Program-made: the position numbers and the translations under genes | Shown: positions 1-5,214 of the stretch, one piece after another | Position numbering within the stretch: the stretch's first letter is position 1 | How the letters are laid out: each line of letters opens with the position of its first letter | From: Bacillaceae bacterium UBA7792 | GTDB taxonomy: Bacteria; Bacillota; Bacilli; Bacillales; Cytobacillaceae | Direction: 5' to 3' | Assembly (NCBI GenBank): GCA_002480735.1 | Contig: DLCS01000283.1 | Location: 1-7,192, forward strand | DNA: 7,192 bases | Notes under the pieces: generated by a model | Told to the model about the DNA's origin: nothing | Databases searched by the model: none | The model's input: the letters and a program-made list of their open reading frames with translations, nothing else

Positions 1-662
1 CGATTGCGAAGGCAATGGTGAACTCCAAGCATACAGCTCCACATGTTACTTTAATGGATGAAGTGGATGTAACCAAGCTTGTTGCTAGCCGTAAGAAATA
101 CAAGGAAGTTGCTGCAAGTAAGGGAATTAAACTTACATTCCTTCCATATGTTGTGAAGGCTCTAACAAGTGCATTACGTGAATATCCAGTGTTCAACACA
201 TCACTAGATGACGCAACAAATGAAATTATTCATAAGCATTATTACAATATTGGAATTGCAGCAGATACGGATAGAGGCTTACTAGTTCCTGTTGTAAAGG
301 ATGCTGACCGCAAATCTATTTTTGCCATTTCTCAGGAAATTAATGAACTTGCTGCAAAAGCACGTGATGGAAAATTAGCTCCAGATGAAATGAAGGGCGC
401 ATCTTGTACGATTTCTAATATTGGTTCCGCAGGTGGCCAGTGGTTCACACCAGTTATTAATCACCCTGAGGTAGCTATCCTTGGAATCGGCCGCATTGCC
501 GAAAAACCAATCGTTAAAGATGGTGAAATTGTAGCCGCTCCTGTCCTTGCTGTTTCACTAAGCTTTGATCATCGAATGATCGATGGTGCGACTGCTCAAA
601 ATGCATTAAATCACATCAAGCGCTTATTAAATGACCCAGAATTAATGCTAATGGAGGCGTAA
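1..662 (+). CDS. pdhC: Dihydrolipoamide acetyltransferase, E2 of pyruvate dehydrogenase (5' truncated)
   Basis: This is the C-terminal 219 residues of the E2 core of the cytoplasmic pyruvate dehydrogenase complex, which transfers the acetyl group from lipoyl-lysine to CoA. The frame is open from base 3, upstream of the first ATG at 15, so the gene continues off the left edge. The lipoyl and peripheral-subunit-binding domains are not in view; only the catalytic acyltransferase domain is seen. Near its end is the family signature DHRMIDG (His codon at 570-572, Asp codon at 582-584), the catalytic His and Asp of this fold. The [20 protein letters not shown] segment is typical of Gram-positive E2 proteins. 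The sequence is very close to my recollection of Bacillus PdhC. The stop is 3 bases before pdhD, and the pdhD ribosome binding site lies inside this gene, so the two are co-transcribed. A branched-chain or 2-oxoglutarate E2 is less likely given this similarity. Confidence 0.95.
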   Translation, partial: IAKAMVNSKHTAPHVTLMDEVDVTKLVASRKKYKEVAASKGIKLTFLPYVVKALTSALREYPVFNTSLDDATNEIIHKHYYNIGIAADTDRGLLVPVVKDADRKSIFAISQEINELAAKARDGKLAPDEMKGASCTISNIGSAGGQWFTPVINHPEVAILGIGRIAEKPIVKDGEIVAAPVLAVSLSFDHRMIDGATAQNALNHIKRLLNDPELMLMEA

Positions 663-665
663 TAA

Positions 666-2078
666 ATGGTAGTTGGAGATTTTCCTATTGAGACAGATAC
701 AATTGTAATTGGAGCAGGTCCCGGGGGATATGTGGCAGCCATTCGTGCCGCACAATTAGGACAAAAGGTAACCATTGTTGAAAAAGGAACTTTAGGTGGA
801 GTTTGTCTAAATGTTGGATGTATTCCCTCTAAGGCACTAATCGCTGCCGGACACCGTTATGAAACTGCAAAAGAATCAGCTGCGATGGGAATCACGGCTG
901 AGAATGTGAAAGTCGACTTTTCGAAGGTTCAAGAATGGAAGGGCAGCGTAGTTAAGAAATTAACTGGCGGTGTAGAAGGATTATTAAAAGGAAATAAAGT
1001 GGATATTGTTAGTGGTGAAGCATATTTCGTCGATGCAAACACATTGCGTGTGATGACGGAAAGCTCAGCACAAACCTATACCTTTAAGAATGCAATTATT
1101 GCTACAGGTTCTCGTCCAATCGAGCTACCAACCTTTAAATATTCTAACCGTGTGATTAACTCAACTGGTGCCTTAAGCTTACCGGAAATTCCTAAGAAAC
1201 TAGTCATTATTGGTGGCGGTGTAATCGGGGTTGAGCTAGGTACAGCTTATGCTAATTTTGGAACTGAAGTAACCATTCTTGAAGGTAGCGCAGAGCTTTT
1301 TGCTGGTGCGTTTGAAAAGCAAATGTCTTCCCTTGTTTCACGTAACCTGAAGAAAAAAGGTGCAGAAATCGTAACAAATGCAATGGCAAAAGGTGTCGTA
1401 GAGAAAGAAGACGGCGTCGTTGTTACGTATGAAGCAAAAGGTGAGGAGAAATCTATCGAGGCAGACTATGTTCTTGTTACGGTTGGTCGTCGTCCTAACA
1501 CAGATGAAATGGGTCTTGAACAGGCTGGTATTGAGCTTTCAGATCGCGGTCTAATTGCGATTGATAAGCAATGCCGGACAAATGTCCCTAATATTTATGC
1601 GATTGGGGATATCGTTGCAGGTCCACAGTTAGCACATAAAGCCTCTTATGAAGGAAAAATTGCTGCTGAAGCTATTTCTGGACATAATTCACAAATTGAT
1701 TATATTGGAATCCCAGCTGTCGTTTTCTCTGATCCAGAACTTGCATCAGTTGGCTACACAGAAGCTCAAGCAAAAGAAGAGGGAATCGAAGTTGCAGCTG
1801 CGAAATTCCCATTTGCAGCCAATGGACGTGCTTTATCATTAAATAGCACAGATGGCTTCTTAAAGCTTGTTACCCGCAAAGAGGATGGATTAGTTATTGG
1901 TGCACAAATTGCCGGACCAAGCGCTTCAGACATGATTGCTGAATTAGGCCTAGCGATTGAAGCAGGCATGACTGCAGAGGATTTAGCCTTAACCATTCAT
2001 GCTCATCCAACTCTTGGAGAAATTACAATGGAAGCAGCAGAGGTTGCTCTTGGCAGCCCAATTCATATCGTAAAATAA
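666..2078 (+). CDS. pdhD: Dihydrolipoamide dehydrogenase, E3
   Basis: E3 flavoenzyme that reoxidises dihydrolipoyl groups of the pyruvate dehydrogenase complex with NAD+. It has 470 residues, the usual length. Visible in order: FAD-binding GAGPGG at residues 17-22; the redox-active disulfide Cys47/Cys52 in [14 protein letters not shown]; the NAD-binding GGGVIG at 183-188 followed by VELG; the second FAD motif YAIGD at 311-315; and the C-terminal interface motif HAHPTLGE with catalytic His447 and Glu452. All key residues are present. The ATG start is preceded by GGAGG at 653-657, inside the end of pdhC, with 8 bases of spacing. The gene is the last of the pdh operon and is followed directly by a strong terminator. 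In Bacillus the same E3 usually also serves 2-oxoglutarate dehydrogenase; that is family knowledge and not visible here. Confidence 0.97.
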   Translation: MVVGDFPIETDTIVIGAGPGGYVAAIRAAQLGQKVTIVEKGTLGGVCLNVGCIPSKALIAAGHRYETAKESAAMGITAENVKVDFSKVQEWKGSVVKKLTGGVEGLLKGNKVDIVSGEAYFVDANTLRVMTESSAQTYTFKNAIIATGSRPIELPTFKYSNRVINSTGALSLPEIPKKLVIIGGGVIGVELGTAYANFGTEVTILEGSAELFAGAFEKQMSSLVSRNLKKKGAEIVTNAMAKGVVEKEDGVVVTYEAKGEEKSIEADYVLVTVGRRPNTDEMGLEQAGIELSDRGLIAIDKQCRTNVPNIYAIGDIVAGPQLAHKASYEGKIAAEAISGHNSQIDYIGIPAVVFSDPELASVGYTEAQAKEEGIEVAAAKFPFAANGRALSLNSTDGFLKLVTRKEDGLVIGAQIAGPSASDMIAELGLAIEAGMTAEDLALTIHAHPTLGEITMEAAEVALGSPIHIVK

Positions 2079-2080
2079 AC

Positions 2081-2128
2081 AAACAAAAGTCCTTTCTCGC
2101 ACAAACGAGAGAGGACTTTTGTTTTTCT
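2081..2128. terminator. Bidirectional intrinsic terminator, pdhD / slp-like gene
   Basis: Two arms (2083-2099 and 2106-2122) form a 17-bp stem with one G-U pair and a 6-base loop, extendable by A-T pairs to 2081-2124. A T run follows on the plus strand. On the minus strand the exit side is also T-rich, so it can end both pdhD and the convergent lipoprotein gene. The stem begins 2 bases after the pdhD stop. Confidence 0.92.
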
Positions 2129-2149
2129 CTAGTATAGTTAAAAGCGGTC

Positions 2150-2524
2150 CTAATTTGATAGAGCAGCCGTTATAGGTTGAATGATATCCTCTTTTGTATT
2201 TTCACCATCAACCTTAGCCACAATCTTCTCATTGTAAACGACAATGAGAGCTGGGCAATCCGTTCCTTTAAGTACAGATAAATGCTCCCCTGCTTTATTG
2301 GGAGACATCGTCTTCATATTTCGAAATTCCTCTGGAAACTGTTGTCTCAGTTCAATAATGGCATCATAATATGGAGCTTCAATTTGAAGATCCGCTGTCT
2401 TAGATTCATTGGATAAAAATACAACTTGTTTTATGTTCCTCTCAAACTGAAGATTTGCATCCTCTGAATGCTGGCAAGCCGTTACAAGAGACAGAATTAT
2501 CATGATAACCGGTAAGACTCTCAT
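2150..2524 (-). CDS. slp: Small lipoprotein, Slp-like
   Basis: A 124-residue exported lipoprotein. Residues 1-16 form a short hydrophobic signal peptide with one Arg, ending in the lipobox VTAC with Cys17 as the expected lipidation site, so the mature protein should sit on the outer face of the membrane. The symbol rests mainly on position: B. subtilis has slp (small peptidoglycan-associated lipoprotein) just downstream of pdhD. The C-terminal third (about 84-124: a Cys90-Pro91 pair, a hydrophobic strand, NEKIVAKVDG, then a helix) resembles the second half of a thioredoxin fold, but there is no CxxC motif. The ATG is preceded by GTGAGG with 7 bases of spacing. It converges on pdhD and shares its terminator, and is divergent from the membrane-protein gene at 2690. 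No clear promoter was found in the 165-bp gap. Function is unknown; the lipoprotein call is firm, the family name less so. Confidence 0.72.
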   Translation of the reverse strand: MRVLPVIMIILSLVTACQHSEDANLQFERNIKQVVFLSNESKTADLQIEAPYYDAIIELRQQFPEEFRNMKTMSPNKAGEHLSVLKGTDCPALIVVYNEKIVAKVDGENTKEDIIQPITAALSN

Positions 2525-2630
2525 CTTATAGCCTCACTTTTCATATATTACTACCGAGAACCATTACTTTCTATCTTATCATAGAGAATTTTTTAAACAT
2601 TCAATGTCACCTAAATGTTACACAAATGAA

Positions 2631-2659
2631 AAATATCAACCTTCTTTTTATCATAGAAT
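2631..2659 (+). promoter_or_regulatory. Possible sporulation-type (SigE/SigK-like) promoter
   Basis: CATAGAAT at 2652-2659 resembles the SigE -10 box CATACAAT. It is 14 bp after AAATATC at 2631-2637, roughly in place for the -35. The predicted start would be about 23 bases before the ATG of the membrane-protein gene. No good SigA promoter was seen in this gap. The match is loose and the region AT-rich, so this is only a suggestion. Confidence 0.22.
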
Positions 2660-2689
2660 GAATTAATCTTTAAATTAGGTGGTAGCTCG

Positions 2690-2926
2690 ATGAAGAATTA
2701 TATTGTTTTGGTAATTCAGTTAATGATATGGAGTGGTTATACGCTCATTGAATGGCTATCGAAGCATGACCAGGGCTTATATAATTTTCTCATGTTTTGC
2801 GTATTTCTCTATATTGCGATCATTTCAGCAAATACTATTGTCCGCTCTTTAAGAAAAACGTTCATTCTCACCTTGTCAAGCCTAGTTATTTATACATTTA
2901 TTCATACCATTTTAAATTTTATCTAG
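2690..2926 (+). CDS. Small three-helix membrane protein, unknown family
   Basis: A 78-residue, very hydrophobic protein that I do not recognise. Three membrane segments are visible: about residues 4-22, 31-51 and 57-78. Short polar loops join them: SKHDQG between helices 1 and 2, and RSLRK between 2 and 3. By the positive-inside rule the basic RSLRK loop should be cytoplasmic, which would place the N-terminus outside and the C-terminus inside. No cleavable signal and no catalytic motif are seen. The ATG has a ribosome binding site AGGTGG 7 bases upstream, which supports real translation. The next gene, a lipoprotein polysaccharide deacetylase, starts 65 bp downstream on the same strand with no terminator between, so the two may be co-transcribed. 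A role at the envelope is a guess from location only. Confidence 0.65.
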   Translation: MKNYIVLVIQLMIWSGYTLIEWLSKHDQGLYNFLMFCVFLYIAIISANTIVRSLRKTFILTLSSLVIYTFIHTILNFI

Positions 2927-2977
2927 TCGATGGCTATTATTTTCTAATACAATAGAGGAGATAACTAGCTGAATATG

Positions 2978-2983
2978 TAGGAG
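2978..2983 (+). promoter_or_regulatory. Ribosome binding site that fixes a TTG start
   Basis: TAGGAG lies 8 bases before the TTG at 2992. The in-frame GTG at 2983 overlaps this site and has no ribosome binding site at a usable distance (the nearest, GAGGAG, is over 20 bases away). Translation therefore most likely starts at the TTG, giving the classic lipoprotein N-terminus MKKLLIV. Confidence 0.75.
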
Positions 2984-2991
2984 TGACTAGA

Positions 2992-3813
2992 TTGAAAAAA
3001 TTGCTTATCGTCTTATCTCTAATTGCACTAATGGCTGGCTGCAGCAACACACAGTCCAAGGAAGAGAAAAAGGAAAAGACAAGTGAGCCTGCCAGTAAGG
3101 TTCAAGAACAACAGGTGGTCAAGGATGATGAAACGAAGCAGGAGGCTGAGACCGTCGTTACGGAAGTTACAAAGCTCGAGCCTCTATATGAAATCAATCA
3201 AAAAAATTGGTCTGTGGTGCCAATTGGAGACGCAGATGAGAATATTGTCTTACTAACGATTGATGATGCGCCTGATAAGCATGCCTTAGAAATGGCCCAT
3301 ACCCTGAGCGAGCTAGGAGTGAAAGCAATCTTCTTCGTCAATGGCCATTTTCTTGAGACAGGGGAAGAGGCGAAGGTTCTAAAGGAAATTCATAATCTAG
3401 GGTTTCCAATCCGAAACCACACCTATTCACATCGTAATTTAAAGGACTTAAATGAAGAGGAGCAAATCAAAGAGATTGTATCAGTAAGTGATCGAGTTGA
3501 AGAAATAACCGGTGAAAGGCCAAAATTCTTTCGAGCTCCTTTTGGGGTGAATACGGATGTCTCAAGAAAGGTTGTCGCTGATGAGAAAAGGATTTTGATG
3601 AATTGGACCTATGGCTATGATTGGGAGAAGGATTATCAATCCAAGGAAGCGCTAGTGGATATTATGGTCAATACCCCATTTCTCAAAAATGGCGCCAATT
3701 TACTTATGCACGATCGGGCTTGGACAAATGAAGCTCTTGCAGATATCGTAAAAGGAATTCAAGCAAAAGGATTTGAAATGGTGGATCCGAATCTTATTCG
3801 AACAATAGAATAA
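2992..3813 (+). CDS. Lipoprotein polysaccharide deacetylase (NodB / carbohydrate esterase 4 family)
   Basis: A 273-residue membrane-anchored deacetylase, probably acting on peptidoglycan or another N-acetylated wall polymer outside the cell. Residues 1-16 are a signal peptide with lipobox LMAGC, Cys17 lipidated. Residues 18-65 are a charged, Lys/Glu-rich linker, likely spanning the wall. The NodB domain runs from about 85 to 270. Its motifs are complete: TIDDAP with Asp91-Asp92 (usual TFDDGP), HTYSH with metal ligands His143 and His147, RAPFG at 181-185, YDW at 209-211 and LLMHD at 237-241. The TTG start is chosen because of a well-spaced TAGGAG; an in-frame GTG nine bases upstream would overlap it. 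The gene follows a small membrane protein by 65 bp and ends at a convergent terminator. The exact substrate (N-acetylglucosamine or N-acetylmuramic acid) cannot be read from the sequence. Confidence 0.9.
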   Translation: MKKLLIVLSLIALMAGCSNTQSKEEKKEKTSEPASKVQEQQVVKDDETKQEAETVVTEVTKLEPLYEINQKNWSVVPIGDADENIVLLTIDDAPDKHALEMAHTLSELGVKAIFFVNGHFLETGEEAKVLKEIHNLGFPIRNHTYSHRNLKDLNEEEQIKEIVSVSDRVEEITGERPKFFRAPFGVNTDVSRKVVADEKRILMNWTYGYDWEKDYQSKEALVDIMVNTPFLKNGANLLMHDRAWTNEALADIVKGIQAKGFEMVDPNLIRTIE

Positions 3814-3817
3814 TAAG

Positions 3818-3846
3818 CGAAAAGGACAGCTTTGCCGTCCTTTTCG
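3818..3846. terminator. Bidirectional terminator between deacetylase and DUF1885 genes
   Basis: The arms CGAAAAGGAC (3818-3827) and GTCCTTTTCG (3837-3846) pair perfectly, with a small inner GC/GC extension around a TTT loop. T-rich tracts follow on both strands, though interrupted (GTTTATTT on plus, CTTATTATT on minus). It lies in the 34-bp gap between two convergent stop codons, ending one base before the minus-strand gene's stop. Confidence 0.82.
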
Positions 3847-3847
3847 T

Positions 3848-4282
3848 TTATTTCCTTGGATAATAGTACATGATTCTGCCATTGAAAAGATGAAGCTCTC
3901 CTTTAAGCTTCTTGGCAAGGAACTTGCAGAATTCATTTGCTTTCCCTTTATCCCCAAATGTTGAGGTTTCTGGAAGGGTAATCTGAATGTAGGCCTGCTC
4001 GCGTTCTGTTCCATCGTCATCGGTGAGTTTTTCTTTATCAACACCGAGTAGAATGATATTGTAGTTATTTTCGTGGGACTTTAAATAGAACCATTTTCCC
4101 TTTCCCTCTGGTTTTTCGATAATTTCATAAGGAAAGGATGCTTCCTTGTACTCCCAATCTACCTGCATGCCTGTTTTACCTGTAATGTCTTTATAATAAT
4201 GGAATAGCTCTATCACATCTTCTGTGGTAACGCTTTCCTTTTCCGATTCAGGAACGAGTTTTATGTAAGCATTGCTTGGCAT
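3848..4282 (-). CDS. DUF1885 family protein, function unknown
   Basis: A 144-residue soluble protein without signal peptide or membrane segment. The C-terminal part is the most distinctive: QITLPETSTFGDKGKANEFC followed by a K-rich helix, then HLFNGRIMYYYPRK. I recognise this from memory as the DUF1885 family of Bacillus and Geobacillus, for which a structural-genomics structure exists; no function is known to me. The frame opens 8 codons earlier at 4306, but that ATG has no ribosome binding site. The ATG at 4282 (protein MPSNAYIKLV...) has GGGGGAA about 8 bases upstream and matches where I expect family members to begin, so I chose it. A good SigA promoter lies at 4342-4371. The gene is convergent with the deacetylase and divergent from the DUF3055 gene. 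Confidence 0.8.
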   Translation of the reverse strand: MPSNAYIKLVPESEKESVTTEDVIELFHYYKDITGKTGMQVDWEYKEASFPYEIIEKPEGKGKWFYLKSHENNYNIILLGVDKEKLTDDDGTEREQAYIQITLPETSTFGDKGKANEFCKFLAKKLKGELHLFNGRIMYYYPRK

Positions 4283-4341
4283 TGAAACTTCCCCCATTTC
4301 TAACATACTTTTGCAAAATAACCCACCTTTGTTTCTATTCT

Positions 4342-4371
4342 ATTCTATCAAAGTTTTAAAAGAAGTGACAA
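4342..4371 (-). promoter_or_regulatory. SigA promoter of the DUF1885 gene
   Basis: Read on the minus strand: -35 TTGTCA (4371-4366), 18-bp spacer, -10 TAGAAT (4347-4342), with TGA directly before the -10 giving an extended -10. The predicted transcript starts near 4335, about 50 bases before the chosen start codon. Confidence 0.7.
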
Positions 4372-4395
4372 CAATCAGAGTGAAAAATCCACTTT

Positions 4396-4419
4396 GCATA
4401 AATAAGTAGCATAAATGAG
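4396..4419 (+). repeat. Tandem direct repeat, 13-bp period
   Basis: GCATAAATAAG (4396-4406) and GCATAAATGAG (4409-4419) differ at one base and lie 13 bp apart, in the 233-257 bp gap between the divergent DUF1885 and DUF3055 genes, upstream of both promoters. It could be a protein-binding site or chance in AT-rich DNA. No known regulator motif is recognised. Confidence 0.3.
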
Positions 4420-4455
4420 GACTTTTTCTCGAAGATTAGGTTATGGCAATTATAT

Positions 4456-4488
4456 GACATATTAATGAAAGTCATTGAATAATATGTC
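4456..4488. repeat. Inverted repeat across the DUF3055 promoter, candidate operator
   Basis: GACATATTA (4456-4464) and TAATATGTC (4480-4488) are perfect 9-bp reverse complements separated by 15 bp. An inner pair, AATGA / TCATT (4464-4468 and 4472-4476), surrounds AAG. The right half covers the -35 box and the start of the spacer of the promoter at 4475-4503, a good position for a repressor. The sequence does not match the Fur, PerR, Zur or cre consensus as I know them. Confidence 0.5.
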
Positions 4489-4503
4489 GAAATAAATTAT
4501 AAT
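4475..4503 (+). promoter_or_regulatory. SigA promoter of the DUF3055 gene
   Basis: -35 TTGAAT (4475-4480), spacer of exactly 17 bp, and consensus -10 TATAAT (4498-4503). Start of transcription expected near 4510, about 30 bases before the ATG. The -35 lies inside an inverted repeat. Confidence 0.8.
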
Positions 4504-4539
4504 AAAATTCTAAAAATTAAAATAAAAAGGAGGCTCCAT

Positions 4540-4839
4540 ATGGATCTATTTGAAAAATTATATGATGAGGAAGAAAAGTCAAAGGTTCGCTTTGTGGGAT
4601 TTACAACTGAGTCCACCCGCTATGATTTTGGCATTGTTTACACAAGTTTGTTTTTTGGCAAACCTCTTGTCATTTGCATGCAAACTGGCCGCTCTACACT
4701 CCTCGACCCAAAAGACCTCGAAGATATCGAGTATATCCAATCTGCTTTTCGGATTCAAGACGAGCAGCAAGCCATTGATTTAATTGAATTCTTCAAAACT
4801 GCTTTGCCAATTCTGCCCTTTGAACCTCAGTATGAATAA
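4540..4839 (+). CDS. DUF3055 family protein, function unknown
   Basis: A 99-residue soluble acidic protein. The sequence matches, from memory, the DUF3055 family conserved in Bacillus and Staphylococcus; the block FGKPLVICMQTGRS followed by LLDPKDLEDIEYIQ is the recognisable core (residues about 39-69). It has no membrane segment, and only one Cys (about residue 46). No catalytic motif or functional assignment is known to me. The ATG has an excellent ribosome binding site, AAGGAGG, with 6 bases of spacing, and a near-consensus SigA promoter 37 bp upstream, so it is probably well expressed unless repressed at the inverted repeat. It is monocistronic: the sr1 gene converges on it, sharing a terminator. 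Family call fairly sure, function open. Confidence 0.82.
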   Translation: MDLFEKLYDEEEKSKVRFVGFTTESTRYDFGIVYTSLFFGKPLVICMQTGRSTLLDPKDLEDIEYIQSAFRIQDEQQAIDLIEFFKTALPILPFEPQYE

Positions 4840-4858
4840 AAGGAAGTGGACAAAAGAA

Positions 4859-4882
4859 GAGCATACTCATTAGAGTATGCTC
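4859..4882. terminator. Terminator of sr1, shared with DUF3055 gene
   Basis: A perfect 10-bp stem, GAGCATACTC / GAGTATGCTC, with a 4-base loop. On the minus strand it is followed by TTCTTTT, a good exit for the SR1 transcript. On the plus strand GTTATTATTAT follows, a weaker T tract that may still stop the DUF3055 transcript. Confidence 0.85.
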
Positions 4883-4902
4883 GTTATTATTATGCGATAA
4901 GA

Positions 4903-5019
4903 TTATTTTTCTTCGTTTGTTGGGTGGCAGCAGCTGCATTTTGCGTAAAGAACTGTTACCTTTTCATCTTCATAATGATCAATTGTTGACTCACATGTTT
5001 GGCAAACGATTGTACCCAT
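4903..5019 (-). CDS. sr1p: SR1P, GapA-binding peptide
   Basis: A 38-residue peptide starting MGTIVCQTCES and ending CHPTNEEK. It closely resembles B. subtilis SR1P (39 residues, starting MGTIVCQ), which binds the glycolytic glyceraldehyde-3-phosphate dehydrogenase GapA and promotes its interaction with RNase J1. Visible features: CxxC at Cys6/Cys9; the acidic YEDEKVTVLYAKC centre; and a second cluster Cys28-Ser-Cys30-Cys31-His32. The paired clusters suggest metal binding, though I cannot show it. The ATG at 5019 has AAAGGAG 9 bases upstream. An ATG 7 bases earlier is in another frame. The gene lies within the SR1 RNA, downstream of speA on the same strand. It is probably repressed under glycolytic conditions through the CcpN sites. 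Confidence 0.9.
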   Translation of the reverse strand: MGTIVCQTCESTIDHYEDEKVTVLYAKCSCCHPTNEEK

Positions 5020-5060
5020 CTTTCATTTCTCCTTTGTGTTAGGTTATCTTGCATGATGAC

Positions 5061-5075
5061 TTGAAAGCGTTTAAT
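5061..5075 (+). promoter_or_regulatory. cre-like site (CcpA) in the sr1 leader
   Basis: TTGAAAGCGTTTAAT fits the catabolite-responsive element WTGNAANCGNWNNCW at all fixed positions except one (A where C is expected). It covers about +8 to +22 of the predicted SR1 transcript, where bound CcpA would block elongation. In B. subtilis, CcpA has a minor effect on sr1 through a distant site; the position here differs and is inferred. Confidence 0.4.
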
Positions 5076-5088
5076 AATCTTTAATTAC

Positions 5089-5117
5089 ATAATAATATAA
5101 CATTATTCGAAAATCAA
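5089..5117 (-). promoter_or_regulatory. SigA promoter of sr1
   Basis: On the minus strand: -35 TTGATT (5117-5112), 17-bp spacer, -10 TATTAT (5094-5089). It lies between a CcpN-type site ending 9 bp upstream of the -35 and another that overlaps the spacer and the first base of the -10. Confidence 0.75.
5094..5104 (-). promoter_or_regulatory. CcpN-type operator, promoter-overlapping
   Basis: AATGTTATATT on the minus strand matches the CcpN consensus TRTGHYATAYW at 10 of 11 positions. It occupies the spacer and touches the -10 box of the sr1 promoter, 32 bp (three helical turns) from the second site. CcpN represses sr1, gapB and pckA in B. subtilis. Confidence 0.6.
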
Positions 5118-5125
5118 GCATAAAT

Positions 5126-5136
5126 TGTATAACACA
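5126..5136 (-). promoter_or_regulatory. CcpN-type operator, upstream
   Basis: TGTGTTATACA on the minus strand matches the CcpN consensus TRTGHYATAYW at all 11 positions. It lies just upstream of the sr1 -35. With the promoter-overlapping site it gives the two-operator layout known for CcpN-controlled promoters. Confidence 0.75.
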
Positions 5137-5186
5137 TTTGGTTTTTTTCTCGTAAAGGTATGACCAACTCATCCCAATCCGCAAAC

Positions 5187-5214
5187 AAAAAATCGGCCAT
5201 AGCGGCCGATTTTT
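5187..5214 (-). terminator. Terminator of speA, overlapping its stop codon
   Basis: TCGGCC (5193-5198) and GGCCGA (5204-5209) pair around a 5-base loop, with five further A-T pairs outside. On the minus strand the hairpin is followed by TTTTTTGTTTG. The upstream arm begins in the speA stop codon (5215-5213), so there is no 3' spacer. It separates speA from the co-oriented sr1 gene. Confidence 0.88.

Larger units (their letters stand above)
4852..5082 (-). ncRNA. sr1: SR1-type dual-function small RNA
   Basis: A predicted transcript of about 230 bases that encodes the SR1P peptide. It runs from about 5082 (7 bases after a -10 box at 5094-5089) to the U run after the hairpin at 4859-4882. B. 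subtilis SR1 is about 205 nt and lies between pdhD and speA. There it base-pairs with ahrC mRNA to block translation of the arginine regulator, and also serves as mRNA for SR1P. The identification rests on the SR1P reading frame, the neighbouring speA and two CcpN-type operators at the promoter. Whether the ahrC-pairing segments are kept cannot be judged, since ahrC is not in this window. Ends are inferred. Confidence 0.82.

Noticed and set aside
1648..1996. Short reading frames inside pdhD on both strands
   Set aside because: They overlap well-supported pdhD codons, have no ribosome binding site and show low-complexity or unfamiliar sequence; they are shadows.
2983..2985. GTG as start of the deacetylase
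   Set aside because: It overlaps the only well-placed ribosome binding site; the TTG nine bases later gives a better spacing and a standard lipoprotein signal peptide.
3700..4044. A 114-codon minus-strand frame across the deacetylase end and DUF1885 gene
   Set aside because: It runs through a terminator hairpin and overlaps two real genes in other frames; the protein resembles no family.
4304..4306. Upstream ATG as start of the DUF1885 gene
   Set aside because: No ribosome binding site precedes it, while the ATG at 4282 has a G-rich one; the added eight residues do not look family-like.
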